A stretch of DNA of 64,000 nt from Crossiella equi (GTDB taxonomy: Bacteria; Actinomycetota; Actinomycetes; Mycobacteriales; Pseudonocardiaceae): the NCBI RefSeq assembly GCF_017876755.1, contig NZ_JAGIOO010000001.1, positions 6,123,786 through 6,187,785 on the forward strand, given 5' to 3'. This document shows, one piece after another, positions 9,149 through 18,260 of the stretch. Position numbers and translations under genes: made by a program. Numbering within the stretch: the stretch's first letter is position 1; each line of letters starts with the position of its first letter. Below the pieces are notes generated by a model that ran no database searches, had not been told where the DNA came from, and was given only the letters and a program-made list of their open reading frames with translations.

Positions 9149-9322
9149 TGACATCGGCGCGCTCCGCGCGCGGGTGTTCTCGCTTCCTGAGTGACCTCGC
9201 CGCGGGCTCGACACGCGCGAAGCAAGCTTCGGCGTGTCGAGCCCGCGGCGAGGTCACGCGAGAACACAAAGGCCAGCCGAGGGGCGGGGGTGTCGCCTCC
9301 GGCGCCACACCACGCCCGGCCT
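9149..9322 (+). repeat. Two-copy hairpin repeat element, copy 1
   Basis: Begins 5 bases after the argS stop. Arms 9174-9183/9258-9267 (10 bp) and 9191-9216/9232-9257 (26 bp, perfect) plus an inner CGAAGC/GCTTCG stem fold into one 94-base hairpin. A second conserved part (9268-9322) contains a smaller GGTGTCGCC/GGCGCCACACC hairpin. The same element recurs at 30404-30564 after the ketosynthase gene. Copy 1 has a 13-base insertion near its left edge. It may act as a terminator or 3'-UTR structure, or as a mobile palindromic unit. No protein is encoded. Confidence 0.85.
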
Positions 9323-9420
9323 CCCGGCCGTCGCACGACCAGGCTCGCCCTCGTTCCACCATGTGAGCTGCGACGACTCGGTCGGACGCCCGTCCGGGGA
9401 GTGTGTGAGGATTGTGCGCT

Positions 9421-10839
9421 GTGAGGGCACATCCCGCCGGTCCCAGGCACGCTGACGTCATCGTTCCCGCCACCGCTGGTCCCCGTCCGTCCACTGCGGA
9501 CGAGCTGTCCCAGCTGCACGACGCGGTCTGGCCCCGGGGTGCGAAACGAGAGGCGGACGGCGCCGTCCGCCTGGCGGGCGTCGACGTGCGCGAGCTGGCG
9601 CAGACCTACGGCACGCCGCTGTTCGTGATGGACGAGGCCGACTTCCGCGCGCGCTGCGCCGAGCACGCCGAGGCCTTCGGCGACCCCACGCTCGTGCACT
9701 ACGCGTCCAAGGCGTTCCTGTCCGTGGAGATCGCGCGCTGGGTGGCCCAGGAGGGCCTGAGCCTGGACATCTGCTCTGGCGGCGAGCTGGCCGTCGCGCT
9801 GCGCGCCGACTTCCCCGCCGAGCGCATCACCTTCCACGGCAACAACAAGTCCGTCGCCGAGCTGCGCGCCGCGGTCAGCGCCCGCGTGGGCACCGTGGTG
9901 GTCGACTCCTTCCACGAGATCGCCCGCCTGGACCAGGTCGCCCGCGAGGCCGGGATCGTCCAGTCCGTGCTGGTCCGCGTCACCGTGGGTGTCGAGGCGC
10001 ACACGCACGAGTTCATCGCCACCGCGCACGAGGACCAGAAGTTCGGCTTCTCCCTGGCCGGGGGCGACGCCGCCGAGGCGGTGCGCCGGGTGCTCAACTG
10101 CGAGGGCCTGCGCCTGGTCGGCCTGCACAGCCACATCGGCTCGCAGATCTTCGAGGCGGACGGTTTCGAGATCGCCGCGCACCGCGTGATCGGCCTGCTC
10201 GCGGACCTGTACTCCGAACACGGCTCGGACGCGCTCGCCTCGCTGTCCACTGTGGACCTCGGTGGCGGCCTCGGCATCGCCTACACCCCGGAGGACAACC
10301 CGCCGCCCCCGGCCAAGCTGGCCGAGGCGCTGCGCGCGATCGTCGCCCGCGAGTGCGAGCTGGCCGGGGTGCCGGTGCCGAAGGTGGCCGTCGAGCCCGG
10401 CCGGGCCATCGTCGGCCCCGGCACGGTGACCCTCTACGAGGTGGGCACCATCAAAGACGTTGCTGTGACCGGTGGATCGCGCCGCCGGTATGTCAGCGTT
10501 GACGGCGGCATGAGCGACAACATCCGCACCGCGCTCTACGACGCGGTCTACGACTGCCGGCTGGTCTCCCGGGAGACCGAGTCGGAGGCAGTGCTGTCCA
10601 GGCTCGTGGGCAAGCACTGCGAGTCCGGCGACGTGGTGGTGCGGGACTGCTGGCTGCCCGAGGACATCGCCCCGGGCGACCTCGTCGCGGTCGCCGCGAC
10701 GGGGGCCTACTGCTACGTGATGGCGAGCAGTTACAACCGGCTGCCCCGGCCCGCGGTGGTCGCCGTGCGCGACGGCGAGCACCGGCTGGTGCTGCGCCGG
10801 GAGACCGAGGACGACCTGCTGCGCCTGGAGGTGCTGTGA
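9421..10839 (+). CDS. lysA: Diaminopimelate decarboxylase
   Basis: PLP enzyme (alanine-racemase fold) that decarboxylates meso-diaminopimelate to L-lysine, the last step of lysine synthesis. HYASKAF carries the PLP lysine (Lys97 counted from GTG 9421). [26 protein letters not shown] and CESGD are the conserved cofactor and active-site segments. GTG 9421 is preferred because GAGG lies 10 bases upstream; TTG 9412 is the alternative. The stop overlaps hom by GTGA, starting a lysA-hom-thrC operon. Confidence 0.96.
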   Translation: MRAHPAGPRHADVIVPATAGPRPSTADELSQLHDAVWPRGAKREADGAVRLAGVDVRELAQTYGTPLFVMDEADFRARCAEHAEAFGDPTLVHYASKAFLSVEIARWVAQEGLSLDICSGGELAVALRADFPAERITFHGNNKSVAELRAAVSARVGTVVVDSFHEIARLDQVAREAGIVQSVLVRVTVGVEAHTHEFIATAHEDQKFGFSLAGGDAAEAVRRVLNCEGLRLVGLHSHIGSQIFEADGFEIAAHRVIGLLADLYSEHGSDALASLSTVDLGGGLGIAYTPEDNPPPPAKLAEALRAIVARECELAGVPVPKVAVEPGRAIVGPGTVTLYEVGTIKDVAVTGGSRRRYVSVDGGMSDNIRTALYDAVYDCRLVSRETESEAVLSRLVGKHCESGDVVVRDCWLPEDIAPGDLVAVAATGAYCYVMASSYNRLPRPAVVAVRDGEHRLVLRRETEDDLLRLEVL

Positions 10840-12149
10840 CCAACAGCGGAGAGCCGATCAAAGTCGCGCTGCTCGGGTGCGGGACTGTCGGCACGGAGGT
10901 CGTGCGGCTGCTGCGTGAGCAGTCCGCCGACCTGGCCGCCCGCATCGGCGCCCCGGTGGAGCTGGTGGGGATCGCCGTCCGCCGCCCGCACAAGCACACC
11001 GACGTGCCCGCCGAGCTGCTGACCACCGACGCGACCGCGCTGGTGGAGGGTGAGGCGGACGTCATCGTCGAGGTGATCGGCGGCATCGACCCGGTGCGCG
11101 GCCTGCTCACCACGGCGCTGAAGTCCGGCAAGTCCGTGGTCACCGCGAACAAGGCGCTGCTGGCCGAGCACGGCGGGGAGCTGTTCACCGCCGCCGACGC
11201 CTCCGGTGCCGACCTGTACTTCGAGGCCGCGGTGGCCGGGGCGATCCCGCTGCTGCGCCCGCTGCGCGAGTCGCTGGCCGGTGACCGCATCACCCGCGTG
11301 ATGGGCATCGTCAACGGCACCACGAACTACATCCTGTCCGCGATGGACGCCACCGGGTCCGGCTACGGCGAGACCCTGGAGGAGGCCGCGCGGCTGGGCT
11401 ACGCCGAGGCCGACCCGACCGCCGACGTGGACGGCTTCGACGCCGCCGCCAAGGCCGCGATCCTGGCCTCGCTGTCCTTCCACACCCGGGTCACCGCCTC
11501 CGACGTGCACCGCGAGGGCATCGCCGCGGTCACCGCCTCGGACATCGCCGCCGCCCGCCAGCTCGGGCGCGTGGTGAAGCTGCTGGCCATCTGCGAGCGC
11601 GTGACCAGCGAGGACGGCAGCGAGGCCGTCTCCGTGCGCGTGCACCCGGCGATGATCCCCCGCACGCACCAGCTGGCCAGCGTGAACGGCGCGTTCAACG
11701 CGGTGTTCGTGGAGGCCGAGGCGGCCGGTCAGCTCATGTTCTACGGCCCCGGCGCCGGTGGCGCGCCCACCGCGAGCGCGGTCCTCGGCGACCTCGTCGC
11801 GGTGGCCCGGAACAAGGTGCTCGGCGGGCGCGGGCCGCGCGAGTCCGCCTACGCCGACCTGCCGGTGCGGCCCATGGGCGAGACCCAGACGGCCTACCAC
11901 ATCAGCCTCGACGTGGACGACCAGCCGGGTGTGCTCACCCAGGTCGCCGCGATGTTCGCCGAGCACGGCGTCAGCATCGCCGCCGTGCGCCAGGAGGGCC
12001 GCGAGGGCGACGACCGCGCCGCGAGCCTCGTCGTGGTCACCCACATGGCGCCGGACGAGGCGCTGCGGTCGACCGTGGAGAAGATCGCCGGGCTGCCCAT
12101 CGTCCGTGAGGTGGCCGCCGTGATGCGGGTTGAGGGAGAGCAGCTGTGA
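10836..12149 (+). CDS. hom: Homoserine dehydrogenase with C-terminal ACT domain
   Basis: NAD(P)H-dependent reduction of aspartate semialdehyde to homoserine, the branch point to threonine and methionine. The 437-residue protein has an N-terminal Rossmann motif ([13 protein letters not shown]), the SANKALL and [11 protein letters not shown] catalytic-domain segments, and a C-terminal ACT domain ([18 protein letters not shown] onward), which in this family mediates threonine feedback. It is coupled to lysA and thrC by 4-base overlaps. Confidence 0.97.
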   Translation: MTNSGEPIKVALLGCGTVGTEVVRLLREQSADLAARIGAPVELVGIAVRRPHKHTDVPAELLTTDATALVEGEADVIVEVIGGIDPVRGLLTTALKSGKSVVTANKALLAEHGGELFTAADASGADLYFEAAVAGAIPLLRPLRESLAGDRITRVMGIVNGTTNYILSAMDATGSGYGETLEEAARLGYAEADPTADVDGFDAAAKAAILASLSFHTRVTASDVHREGIAAVTASDIAAARQLGRVVKLLAICERVTSEDGSEAVSVRVHPAMIPRTHQLASVNGAFNAVFVEAEAAGQLMFYGPGAGGAPTASAVLGDLVAVARNKVLGGRGPRESAYADLPVRPMGETQTAYHISLDVDDQPGVLTQVAAMFAEHGVSIAAVRQEGREGDDRAASLVVVTHMAPDEALRSTVEKIAGLPIVREVAAVMRVEGEQL

Positions 12150-13228
12150 CCACCTTCGCAGGCTCGTCGGTCCGGCCCGGGTGGCCGGGCATCATCAACG
12201 CCTACCCGGACCGGATCAAGGTGCCCGAGGGCGCCGAGATCATCACCCTGCACGAGGGCGGCACCCCGCTGCTGCCCGCGCCGCACCTGTCCGAGCTCAC
12301 CGGCAGCCAGGTGTACCTCAAGATCGAGGGCGCCAACCCGACCGGCTCGTTCAAGGACCGCGGCATGACCGTGGCCATGACCTACGCCAAGGCCGAGGGC
12401 AGCAAGGCGGTGATCTGCGCCTCCACCGGCAACACTTCGGCCAGCGCCGCCGCCTATGCCGCCCGCGCGGGCCTGACCAGCGCGGTCCTGGTGCCGCAGG
12501 GCAAGATCGCGTTGGGCAAGCTGGCCCAGGCGGTGGCCTACGGCGCGCGCATCCTCCAGGTCGACGGCAACTTCGACGACTGCCTGGAGCTGGCCCGCAA
12601 GACCGCCTCCGAGCACCCGGTCTACCTGGTGAACTCGGTGAACAAGGTGCGCATCGAGGGCCAGAAGTCGGCGTCGTTCGAGATCTGCGACGTGCTGGGC
12701 CGCGCGCCGGACGTGCACTGCCTGCCGGTGGGCAACGCAGGCAACATCACCGGCTACTGGAAGGGCTACCGGGAGTACGCCGCGGACGCGGTCATCCCGG
12801 CCACCCCGCGCATGTTCGGCTTCCAGGCCGAGGGCGCGGCGCCGCTGGTGCTCGGCCACCCGGTGCCCAACCCGGAGACCATCGCCACCGCGATCCGCAT
12901 CGGCAGCCCGGCCTCCTGGACCGAGGCGGTCGAGGCGAAGAACGAGTCGGACGGCCTGTTCCACGCCCTGTCCGACGAGCTGATCCTGGCCGCGTACCGC
13001 CTGCTGGCCACCCGCGAGGGCGTGTTCGTGGAACCGGCCTCGGCCGCCAGCGTGGCGGGCCTGCTGGTCACCGCGCAGGACGGCCGCCTGCCGAAGGGCT
13101 CCGTGGTCGTCTGCACGGTCACCGGCCACGGCCTCAAGGACCCGGACACGGCCCTGCAGGGCGTGACCCAGCCGGAGGCCCTGCCGGTGGACCCGGGCGC
13201 GATCGCGGCCGCACTCGAACTGGGCTGA
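12146..13228 (+). CDS. thrC: Threonine synthase
   Basis: PLP-dependent conversion of O-phosphohomoserine to threonine. The 360-residue fold-type II enzyme has the PLP lysine in [11 protein letters not shown] (Lys70), the phosphate loop [10 protein letters not shown], and the [19 protein letters not shown]-like segment ([16 protein letters not shown]). The start overlaps hom by GTGA. It ends with a strong hairpin at 13234-13270. Its usual partner thrB is separated from it by 3.8 kb of envelope and secretion genes. Confidence 0.97.
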   Translation: MTTFAGSSVRPGWPGIINAYPDRIKVPEGAEIITLHEGGTPLLPAPHLSELTGSQVYLKIEGANPTGSFKDRGMTVAMTYAKAEGSKAVICASTGNTSASAAAYAARAGLTSAVLVPQGKIALGKLAQAVAYGARILQVDGNFDDCLELARKTASEHPVYLVNSVNKVRIEGQKSASFEICDVLGRAPDVHCLPVGNAGNITGYWKGYREYAADAVIPATPRMFGFQAEGAAPLVLGHPVPNPETIATAIRIGSPASWTEAVEAKNESDGLFHALSDELILAAYRLLATREGVFVEPASAASVAGLLVTAQDGRLPKGSVVVCTVTGHGLKDPDTALQGVTQPEALPVDPGAIAAALELG

Positions 13229-13233
13229 TCGGG

Positions 13234-13270
13234 TTCCCGGCCGCCGAGCCCACGGCACGGCGGCCGGGAA
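13234..13270 (+). terminator. Hairpin terminator after thrC
   Basis: A perfect 13-bp stem (13234-13246 with 13258-13270) and an 11-base loop begin 5 bases after the thrC stop. GTTCCT follows but there is no long U-tract. It should end the lysA-hom-thrC transcript. TACTAT at 13276-13281, just after it, could be the -10 box of the next gene. Confidence 0.75.
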
Positions 13271-13312
13271 GTTCCTACTATGGGAAGGGCGCCCAGCCAA
13301 CAGGAGTGCCCG

Positions 13313-13849
13313 ATGGCTCGTCCCAGCGCCCACTTACCCGTGCTCGCCTGCGCCGTGGCCCTCACGGCGTGCACAACGAGCCCCACCACCACCGCGTCCC
13401 CCTCCCCGTTCATCGCGGAGGTCCCGGCCCCGGCCACCCTGCTGAAGGACTGGGCCAGGGTTCCCACCCCGAAGACAGTCGACAAGGGCTTCCGCCTGGC
13501 CCCGTGCGATGCCCTGACCAGCAAGGACCGTCAAGAACTGGACCTGGCGGCCCCACCGGTCCCCTCCGTCCCGGGCGCCCAGCCGGGCTGCACCTGGCGC
13601 AACCGCACCACGGGCGCCGAGGTCACCCTGGAACTCGACCCCCTCTCCCTGGCCCAGCGCTACGACACGCGCCCCCCGAACCTGACCCCCCGCAACGGCT
13701 ACCCCTCCCTCGAGGAACCCTCCGGCCAGGGCTGCCACCTCCGCATCGGCGTCTCCCTCACCGAGGCCCTCTCGGTCACCGCCCGGCCCTGCCACCTCGC
13801 CGCGCAGGTCGCGGAGCGGGTCACCGGGAAGCTGCCCGCCGGAACGTGA
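13313..13849 (+). CDS. DUF3558 family lipoprotein, copy A
   Basis: The 178-residue secreted lipoprotein has signal peptide ARPSAHLPVLACAVALTAC with lipobox LTAC, so the mature protein would be lipid-anchored at its Cys. The DUF3558 domain follows a Thr/Pro-rich linker. It has paired Cys residues (LAPCDALT, PGCTWRN, GCHL, RPCHLA) likely to form disulfides. An AGGAG ribosome site precedes ATG 13313; the upstream Met at 13280 is rejected. It is adjacent to a second DUF3558 gene that looks like a tandem duplicate. DUF3558 lipoproteins are common in mycobacteria and Pseudonocardiales; no function is known. Confidence 0.85.
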   Translation: MARPSAHLPVLACAVALTACTTSPTTTASPSPFIAEVPAPATLLKDWARVPTPKTVDKGFRLAPCDALTSKDRQELDLAAPPVPSVPGAQPGCTWRNRTTGAEVTLELDPLSLAQRYDTRPPNLTPRNGYPSLEEPSGQGCHLRIGVSLTEALSVTARPCHLAAQVAERVTGKLPAGT

Positions 13850-13857
13850 TCGTCCGT

Positions 13858-14472
13858 ATGCTGCCGGTCGTGACGCTGCGACGCTGGCTGTTCGGAACGA
13901 CGTTGATCACCGCTGCCCTCGTGACCACCGCCTGTGGCGGCGGCGCGGAGACCCCGCCCCCCTCGACCCCGACCACCTCGGCCGCCGCGCCGGGTGAGTG
14001 GGCGAAGGTGAAGGTCCAGCCCAAGACGGTGGACATCGGCTTCCGCACCAAGCCCTGCGACTCGCTGACCCAGGCCGAACGCACCGAGCTGAAGCTGCCC
14101 TCGCCGCCAGTCCCGAAGGAATCGCCGGTGGGCTGCACGTTCGCGAACAAGAGCACCAATCCGGCCGAGAAGCTCGAGGTCGAGGTCGTGCTGTCGGAGT
14201 TGACCCTGGTCCAGAAGTTCGGCCCGACCGCCCCGGAGCCGAAGTCCGGTCTGATCGTGGGCAGTGTCTCCGGCTTCCCCGCGATCAGCTCGCTGCTGGA
14301 CAAGGAGCAGCGGGTCTGCATGGTCTTCGTGGCGGTCTCGGCCACCGAGACCCTGCACGCGACGCACTCGGCCTCGTTGACACCCGGCAGCCCGGTGCCG
14401 AACAAGGACGCCTGCGGCTACACCCGGGGACTGCTCGAGAAGGTCATCGCCAAGCTGCCCGCAGGGACCTGA
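13858..14472 (+). CDS. DUF3558 family lipoprotein, copy B
   Basis: The 204-residue lipoprotein has signal peptide and lipobox VTTAC near residue 26, a Pro/Thr/Ser linker, then DUF3558 with the same layout as copy A (VDIGFRTKPCDSLTQAE here, VDKGFRLAPCDALTSKD in copy A; both end KLPAGT). It starts 8 bases after copy A; GTG 13870 is an alternative start. The shared order and sequence show a tandem duplication. Function unknown; its place before an ESX-type module may reflect an envelope role. Confidence 0.85.
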   Translation: MLPVVTLRRWLFGTTLITAALVTTACGGGAETPPPSTPTTSAAAPGEWAKVKVQPKTVDIGFRTKPCDSLTQAERTELKLPSPPVPKESPVGCTFANKSTNPAEKLEVEVVLSELTLVQKFGPTAPEPKSGLIVGSVSGFPAISSLLDKEQRVCMVFVAVSATETLHATHSASLTPGSPVPNKDACGYTRGLLEKVIAKLPAGT

Positions 14473-14511
14473 CCGGCTATATTTGCGTTTGTCATGTGAG
14501 GTGGGTCACGA

Positions 14512-14529
14512 GTTCCCGAACTTGGGAAC
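14512..14529. promoter_or_regulatory. Palindromic operator candidate upstream of the ESX-type module
   Basis: GTTCCC-GAACTT-GGGAAC is a perfect 6-bp dyad about a 6-bp centre, 60 bases upstream of the first gene of the secretion module. It lies in the 117-base gap after the DUF3558 pair. Symmetry and position suggest a repressor or activator site; the regulator is unknown. Confidence 0.4.
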
Positions 14530-14589
14530 CGTCTCTGCCCCTTGTGACATCCTATTTGCTGTCTGGGAGGACATCGCTGGAGGGAACCC

Positions 14590-14904
14590 ATGGCCGGTCG
14601 TGTGATGATCAAGCCGGATCAGGTGCCGGGTTTGATCGCCAAGCTCGAGGCAGAGCTACAACAGGCGAAGGACCTGAAGACCTACACCACGTCGATTGGT
14701 GATCAGGAGCCTCCGGCGACGGACCCTGCGAGTGTCGAACTCGCCAAGCGCCTCGACCAGCCCGCGACTGGTCCCAACGGCTTGGTGCAAGCTGCGGACA
14801 AGCTCATCGCCTCCATCGAAGGCATGATCACCAACCTCCGCAACGGCCTTGCGGACTTCGAGCGGCAGGAGCAGGCGAACCGCTCCACGATGAAGCGGTC
14901 CTGA
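14590..14904 (+). CDS. Small helical protein, first gene of ESX-type module
   Basis: A 104-residue, mostly alpha-helical, soluble protein with no signal peptide and no clear WxG motif. A GGAGGGAACCC ribosome site precedes ATG 14590. Its length and helical content, and its place directly before a PPE-like protein and EspG, suggest the small partner of a type VII (ESX) substrate pair, as in PE/PPE operons. This assignment rests on context; no family was recognised directly. Confidence 0.65.
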   Translation: MAGRVMIKPDQVPGLIAKLEAELQQAKDLKTYTTSIGDQEPPATDPASVELAKRLDQPATGPNGLVQAADKLIASIEGMITNLRNGLADFERQEQANRSTMKRS

Positions 14905-14934
14905 CGAGCGTGCGCACAACTGGGGTGAAGTGAC

Positions 14935-16110
14935 ATGACCAACTGGGACGCTTACAGCCACACTGACATCCACAAGATGATCAATGAAGGCCGCGGGCAC
15001 TACTCGCTCAGCAGCCGGGGGCTGCTCTGGGAGTACCAGGCGAAGCGACTGGACGACATCGGCAACAACGTGCGGAAGGCCTTTGAGGCCGCTGCGGGGG
15101 TTACACAGGGTCGGTCGTTCGACCAGATGCAGGAGCGGGTCTCGCCCGCCTACCAGTGGGCCGAGCAGGCCTCCACGATGGCCGGGCAGGTGCGTTCGGT
15201 CGCCGAGACCAGCACCGGCACTTTCACCGACACCAAGTCGAAGATTGGGCCGCCGGTCCAGGTCACTGAGACCGACAACGCCATCTCCCGTGGCTGGGCC
15301 TGGCTGACTGACGGAATGACCGACAAGCAGGCCCAGCAGGCGCAGGCTGATGATGCGCAGACCAAGGCTCGAGAGACCATGCGCACCTACGAGCGCACGG
15401 TGCTGTCCTCGACCTCCAACTTGCCGGTCTTCACCGCCCCCGACCCGATCGACGTGGGTGTCGGCACCGGTGGTGGCGGCACCACGCAGGTGGGCACCAA
15501 CACCACCACGACCAACACCCGCCAGCACCGTCCCGGCGGCAGTGACAACCAGCGGCCGGGCTTCGCCGACCGCGATGGTGACGGCATCCCGGACGACCGC
15601 GACCCGCGCGACGACCGCAACGTGCCGGACCGCGACGGGGACGGCATCCCCGACGACCGCGACCCGGTCGACAACCGCAACCCCGGCCGCGACCAGGTGG
15701 ACCCGAACCTCGTGGTCACGCCGCCCGTGCAGCCGACCCCGCCGCCGAACCTGGGGATTCCCGTTGGTGGCGGGCCCGGTGTGCCCGGTGGTGGGCCCAT
15801 GAGCGGGCCTGGGTTCGTGGGTGGCATGGGCGGCTTCGGGCCGTCCGGCTCCGGTGCCGCGATGCGGCCCGGGTTCGGGCCCAGCGGTATGGCCGGGGTC
15901 GGCGCCGGTGGGGCCGCCGCGGCCAACGGCGGTGGGTTCGGGCCTGGTGGACGTGGTGGGGCACCCGGCATGGGTGGGCCCATGGGGTCCGGGGCCCGCG
16001 CCGGTGGTGAGGAGGACAAGGAGCACAAGCGGCCTGACTACCTCATCGAGATCGACGACATCTTCGGCGACGGCACCCTGGTCGCCCCGCCCGTGATTGG
16101 TGAGCGTTAG
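14935..16110 (+). CDS. PPE-like ESX substrate with Asp-rich calcium-loop repeats
   Basis: The 391-residue protein has an N-terminal helical domain (about 1-160) typical of Pseudonocardiales PPE-like proteins. A linker follows, then two 20-residue-spaced DRDGDGIPDDRDP units (starting near residues 212 and 232) like thrombospondin type 3 or EF-hand-like calcium loops. Next come a long Gly/Pro/Met-rich segment (about 260-355) and the conserved C-terminal tail IEIDDIFGDGTLVAPPVIGE. It has no signal peptide, as expected for ESX export. It is followed 5 bases later by EspG, the chaperone that binds PPE proteins in mycobacteria. Calcium binding and export are inferred. Confidence 0.75.
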   Translation: MTNWDAYSHTDIHKMINEGRGHYSLSSRGLLWEYQAKRLDDIGNNVRKAFEAAAGVTQGRSFDQMQERVSPAYQWAEQASTMAGQVRSVAETSTGTFTDTKSKIGPPVQVTETDNAISRGWAWLTDGMTDKQAQQAQADDAQTKARETMRTYERTVLSSTSNLPVFTAPDPIDVGVGTGGGGTTQVGTNTTTTNTRQHRPGGSDNQRPGFADRDGDGIPDDRDPRDDRNVPDRDGDGIPDDRDPVDNRNPGRDQVDPNLVVTPPVQPTPPPNLGIPVGGGPGVPGGGPMSGPGFVGGMGGFGPSGSGAAMRPGFGPSGMAGVGAGGAAAANGGGFGPGGRGGAPGMGGPMGSGARAGGEEDKEHKRPDYLIEIDDIFGDGTLVAPPVIGER

Positions 16111-16115
16111 AGCCC

Positions 16116-16910
16116 GTGAGCGTTTCTCTTGACCTCGAGCTCAACTCGTTGGAGTTCGAGGTCCTCTGGGAGCACCTGCAGCTCGGGGACAAGCCGACCG
16201 AGCTGAACACCCTGTCCCACGGGGCCAGTGACGAGGAGCGGGCGCACTTCCGCCGTCGTGCCTGGGACTCCCTGGAGCAGAAGGGGCGTGCCGAGGACGG
16301 CCGGTTGGACGTCGAGCTGGAGGACCTGCTCGGTCTTCTCGCCCGGCCCAACCGGTCGATCGACGTGCGCTTCTCCTGGCGGGTCGGGGAGAACATGGAG
16401 AAGGTCCTGCCCGAGGTCAAGGCGCTGTGCTCGGCCGTCGGCGACACCGGGGTGCTGGCCGTGCACGACGGCGACCGCTACCGCTTCGGCTGGATTCGCA
16501 GCACCGGCCTGGCCCCCGCGGCCGCCGGGCTGCTGCCCCAGGGGCCGCCCGGGCGCATCCCGTCGGTCACCCTGGCCGCCGACGTGCTCGAGGAGGCCGT
16601 CACCCAGGCGGCGGAGCAGGGTCCGCTGTTCCAGCGCATCCTGGTCGGGCGCGGCATCCGGCCCGAGGACGCCAAGCTGCTCTGGGAGATCGGGGACGCC
16701 GACCGCACCCTGTTCGCCCAGTTCGGCGCCACCGCGCGTGACCAGTACGGCCGCAACAACCGGGCCGAGGGCGTGCTCAACGTCTTCGACATCCCGGCGG
16801 GCCGGTGCGCGAGCCGGGAACGCGGCGGCTGGATCAACTTCTTCGGCGCCGACCACCGCAAGGTGGCCGAACAGCTGGACAAGATGCTGCTGGAAGTCGC
16901 GGAACGCTGA
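16116..16910 (+). CDS. ESX secretion-associated chaperone, EspG family
   Basis: Cytosolic chaperone of type VII secretion. In mycobacteria EspG binds the PPE tip of PE-PPE dimers and delivers them to the ESX machine. The 264-residue product begins SLDLELNSLEFEVLWEHL and carries the family's IDVRFSW, VTLAADVLEEAV and DQYGRNN stretches. Its GTG start lies 5 bases after the PPE-like stop. No ESX core genes (eccB-E, mycP) are in the window, so the module must use a machine encoded elsewhere. Confidence 0.85.
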   Translation: MSVSLDLELNSLEFEVLWEHLQLGDKPTELNTLSHGASDEERAHFRRRAWDSLEQKGRAEDGRLDVELEDLLGLLARPNRSIDVRFSWRVGENMEKVLPEVKALCSAVGDTGVLAVHDGDRYRFGWIRSTGLAPAAAGLLPQGPPGRIPSVTLAADVLEEAVTQAAEQGPLFQRILVGRGIRPEDAKLLWEIGDADRTLFAQFGATARDQYGRNNRAEGVLNVFDIPAGRCASRERGGWINFFGADHRKVAEQLDKMLLEVAER

Positions 16911-17004
16911 CCCCGGCCGGGTGAACAGACCCCCGGAACCGGTGAACCCGCACCAGGACCCCTCCTGACCTGGTGCCGGGCTTCACCAATGGGGAACGGC
17001 TATC

Positions 17005-17016
17005 TAGGGTGTTCGC
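17005..17016 (+). promoter_or_regulatory. -10 element for a probably leaderless thrB transcript
   Basis: TAGGGT (17005-17010) ends 6 bases before the thrB GTG, placing a transcription start at or next to the start codon. The upstream gap has no ribosome-binding site. This would let thrB be expressed independently of the secretion genes before it. Confidence 0.4.
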
Positions 17017-17940
17017 GTGCGGATCGGAACTGGAGTGCGGGTCACCGTGCCCGCCTCGACGGCGAACCTCGGGTCGGGGTTCGACTCGCTCGGCCTCGCG
17101 CTGGGCCTCCACGACGTGGTCGAGGTGCGGGTCGCGCCGGAAGGGCAGACCCGCGTGCGGGTGCGGGGCCAGGGTGCCGGGCGGGTGCCCGAGGACGAGC
17201 GGCACCTCGTGGTGCGCGCGGTCCGGGCGGCCCTGACCGAGTGCGGGGTCACCGGGATCGGGCTGGACCTGGTGTGCCACAACGCGATCCCGCACGCCCG
17301 GGGGCTCGGTTCGTCCGCGGCCGCCGCCGTGGCCGGGGTGGCAGCCGGGTTCGCGCTGGCCGGGAGTGAGCTCGACGACCGCGTGCTCCAGCTGGCCGCG
17401 GACTTCGAGGGGCACGCCGACAACGCCGCGGCCAGCGTGTACGGCGGCATCGTCATCGCCTGGCAGGACGGCAAGGAGCACCAGGCGATCCGGCTTGAGC
17501 CGCACGAGGAGCTCGCGCCTGTCGTGTTCGTGCCCGACTTCGAGTCCGAGACGAAGACCACACGGGCACTTCTGCCCGAACGGGTGCCGCTGGCCGACGC
17601 CGCCTTCGCCGCCGGCCGCTCGGCCCTGTGCGTGTACGCCCTGACGACCGATCCCTGGCTGCTGCTGCCCGGCACCGCCGACCGGCTGCACCAGGAGTAC
17701 CGGCGGCCCGCCTACCCGCAGACGATGGCGCTGGTGGACTCGTTGCGGGAACTGGGAGTCCCGGCCATGGTCTCCGGTGCGGGACCCACCGTGATCGCCT
17801 TCCCCAGGGGTGGTCACCTGCCCGAAGAGGCCGACTGCACGGGGTTCACCCCGATGGCCCTGCCGATCGACATGGGCGGGGTCGCGGTCGAACCGATCGG
17901 GGGGACCGGCAACCCGTCCGAGGGAGTGAAGCCGAGGTAG
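17017..17940 (+). CDS. thrB: Homoserine kinase
   Basis: GHMP-family kinase phosphorylating homoserine to O-phosphohomoserine, the substrate of ThrC. The 307-residue protein has N-terminal VTVPASTANLGSGFDSLG, the ATP loop RGLGSSAAAAVAG (95-107), and C-terminal GVPAMVSGAGPTVIAF (motif 3). The family length is normal. It has its own promoter-like -10 box and a terminator hairpin right after the stop. It is separated from hom-thrC by the DUF3558/ESX insertion. Confidence 0.96.
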   Translation: MRIGTGVRVTVPASTANLGSGFDSLGLALGLHDVVEVRVAPEGQTRVRVRGQGAGRVPEDERHLVVRAVRAALTECGVTGIGLDLVCHNAIPHARGLGSSAAAAVAGVAAGFALAGSELDDRVLQLAADFEGHADNAAASVYGGIVIAWQDGKEHQAIRLEPHEELAPVVFVPDFESETKTTRALLPERVPLADAAFAAGRSALCVYALTTDPWLLLPGTADRLHQEYRRPAYPQTMALVDSLRELGVPAMVSGAGPTVIAFPRGGHLPEEADCTGFTPMALPIDMGGVAVEPIGGTGNPSEGVKPR

Positions 17941-17945
17941 CCAAG

Positions 17946-17968
17946 GCCCTTGGCGCCACGCCAAGGGC
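17946..17968 (+). terminator. Hairpin terminator after thrB
   Basis: A perfect 10-bp stem GCCCTTGGCG/CGCCAAGGGC (17946-17955 with 17959-17968) with a 3-base loop, 5 bases after the thrB stop. Confidence 0.75.
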
Positions 17969-18260
17969 TACCCGGTTGTTGCACCGTGCTGACCCGGGGT
18001 CTACCCTCAGAGTCAATCAGTCACCGCGCGCACGGTCGCCGGTGCCGTGCCCAGGCCTGGTTCCTGGGACGCATCCCCGTTGAAGTTGATCTCGATCCGT
18101 CCAGGGCGGGCTCGACGCTGACGGGTTCCACCGAGGTGGTGATTGAGAGTCCCGTACCGAGTCTTCCCACCGGTACTGGACGACCTGCTGTCCCGCGTTC
18201 CGTCGGGCGGCAAGTCCGCTGGTCCACGTAGGAGGCGGGGACCGGTCAGGAAGGACATTC
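17969..18260 (+). other. rho leader and intergenic region
   Basis: About 290 bases without a gene upstream of rho. An AGGAAGG ribosome site (about 18248-18254) precedes GTG 18261. Rho leaders in many bacteria carry autoregulatory termination signals; here I see no clear hairpin beyond the thrB terminator and no convincing short peptide. Confidence 0.5.

Noticed and set aside
9148-9455. Short frames within hairpin element copy 1 and after it
   Set aside because: They are translations of a palindromic repeat that also appears at 30404-30564; no conserved frame or ribosome site.
7465-10782. 1105-residue open frame antisense to argS and lysA
   Set aside because: Typical high-GC shadow frame; product is His/Gly/Val-rich low-complexity with no domain, and the opposite strand encodes argS and lysA with clear motifs.
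12130-13857. 780-residue frame joining thrC-overlapping sequence with the second DUF3558 lipoprotein
   Set aside because: Only the part from 13858 encodes a real lipoprotein; the upstream part is out of frame with thrC and DUF3558 copy A.
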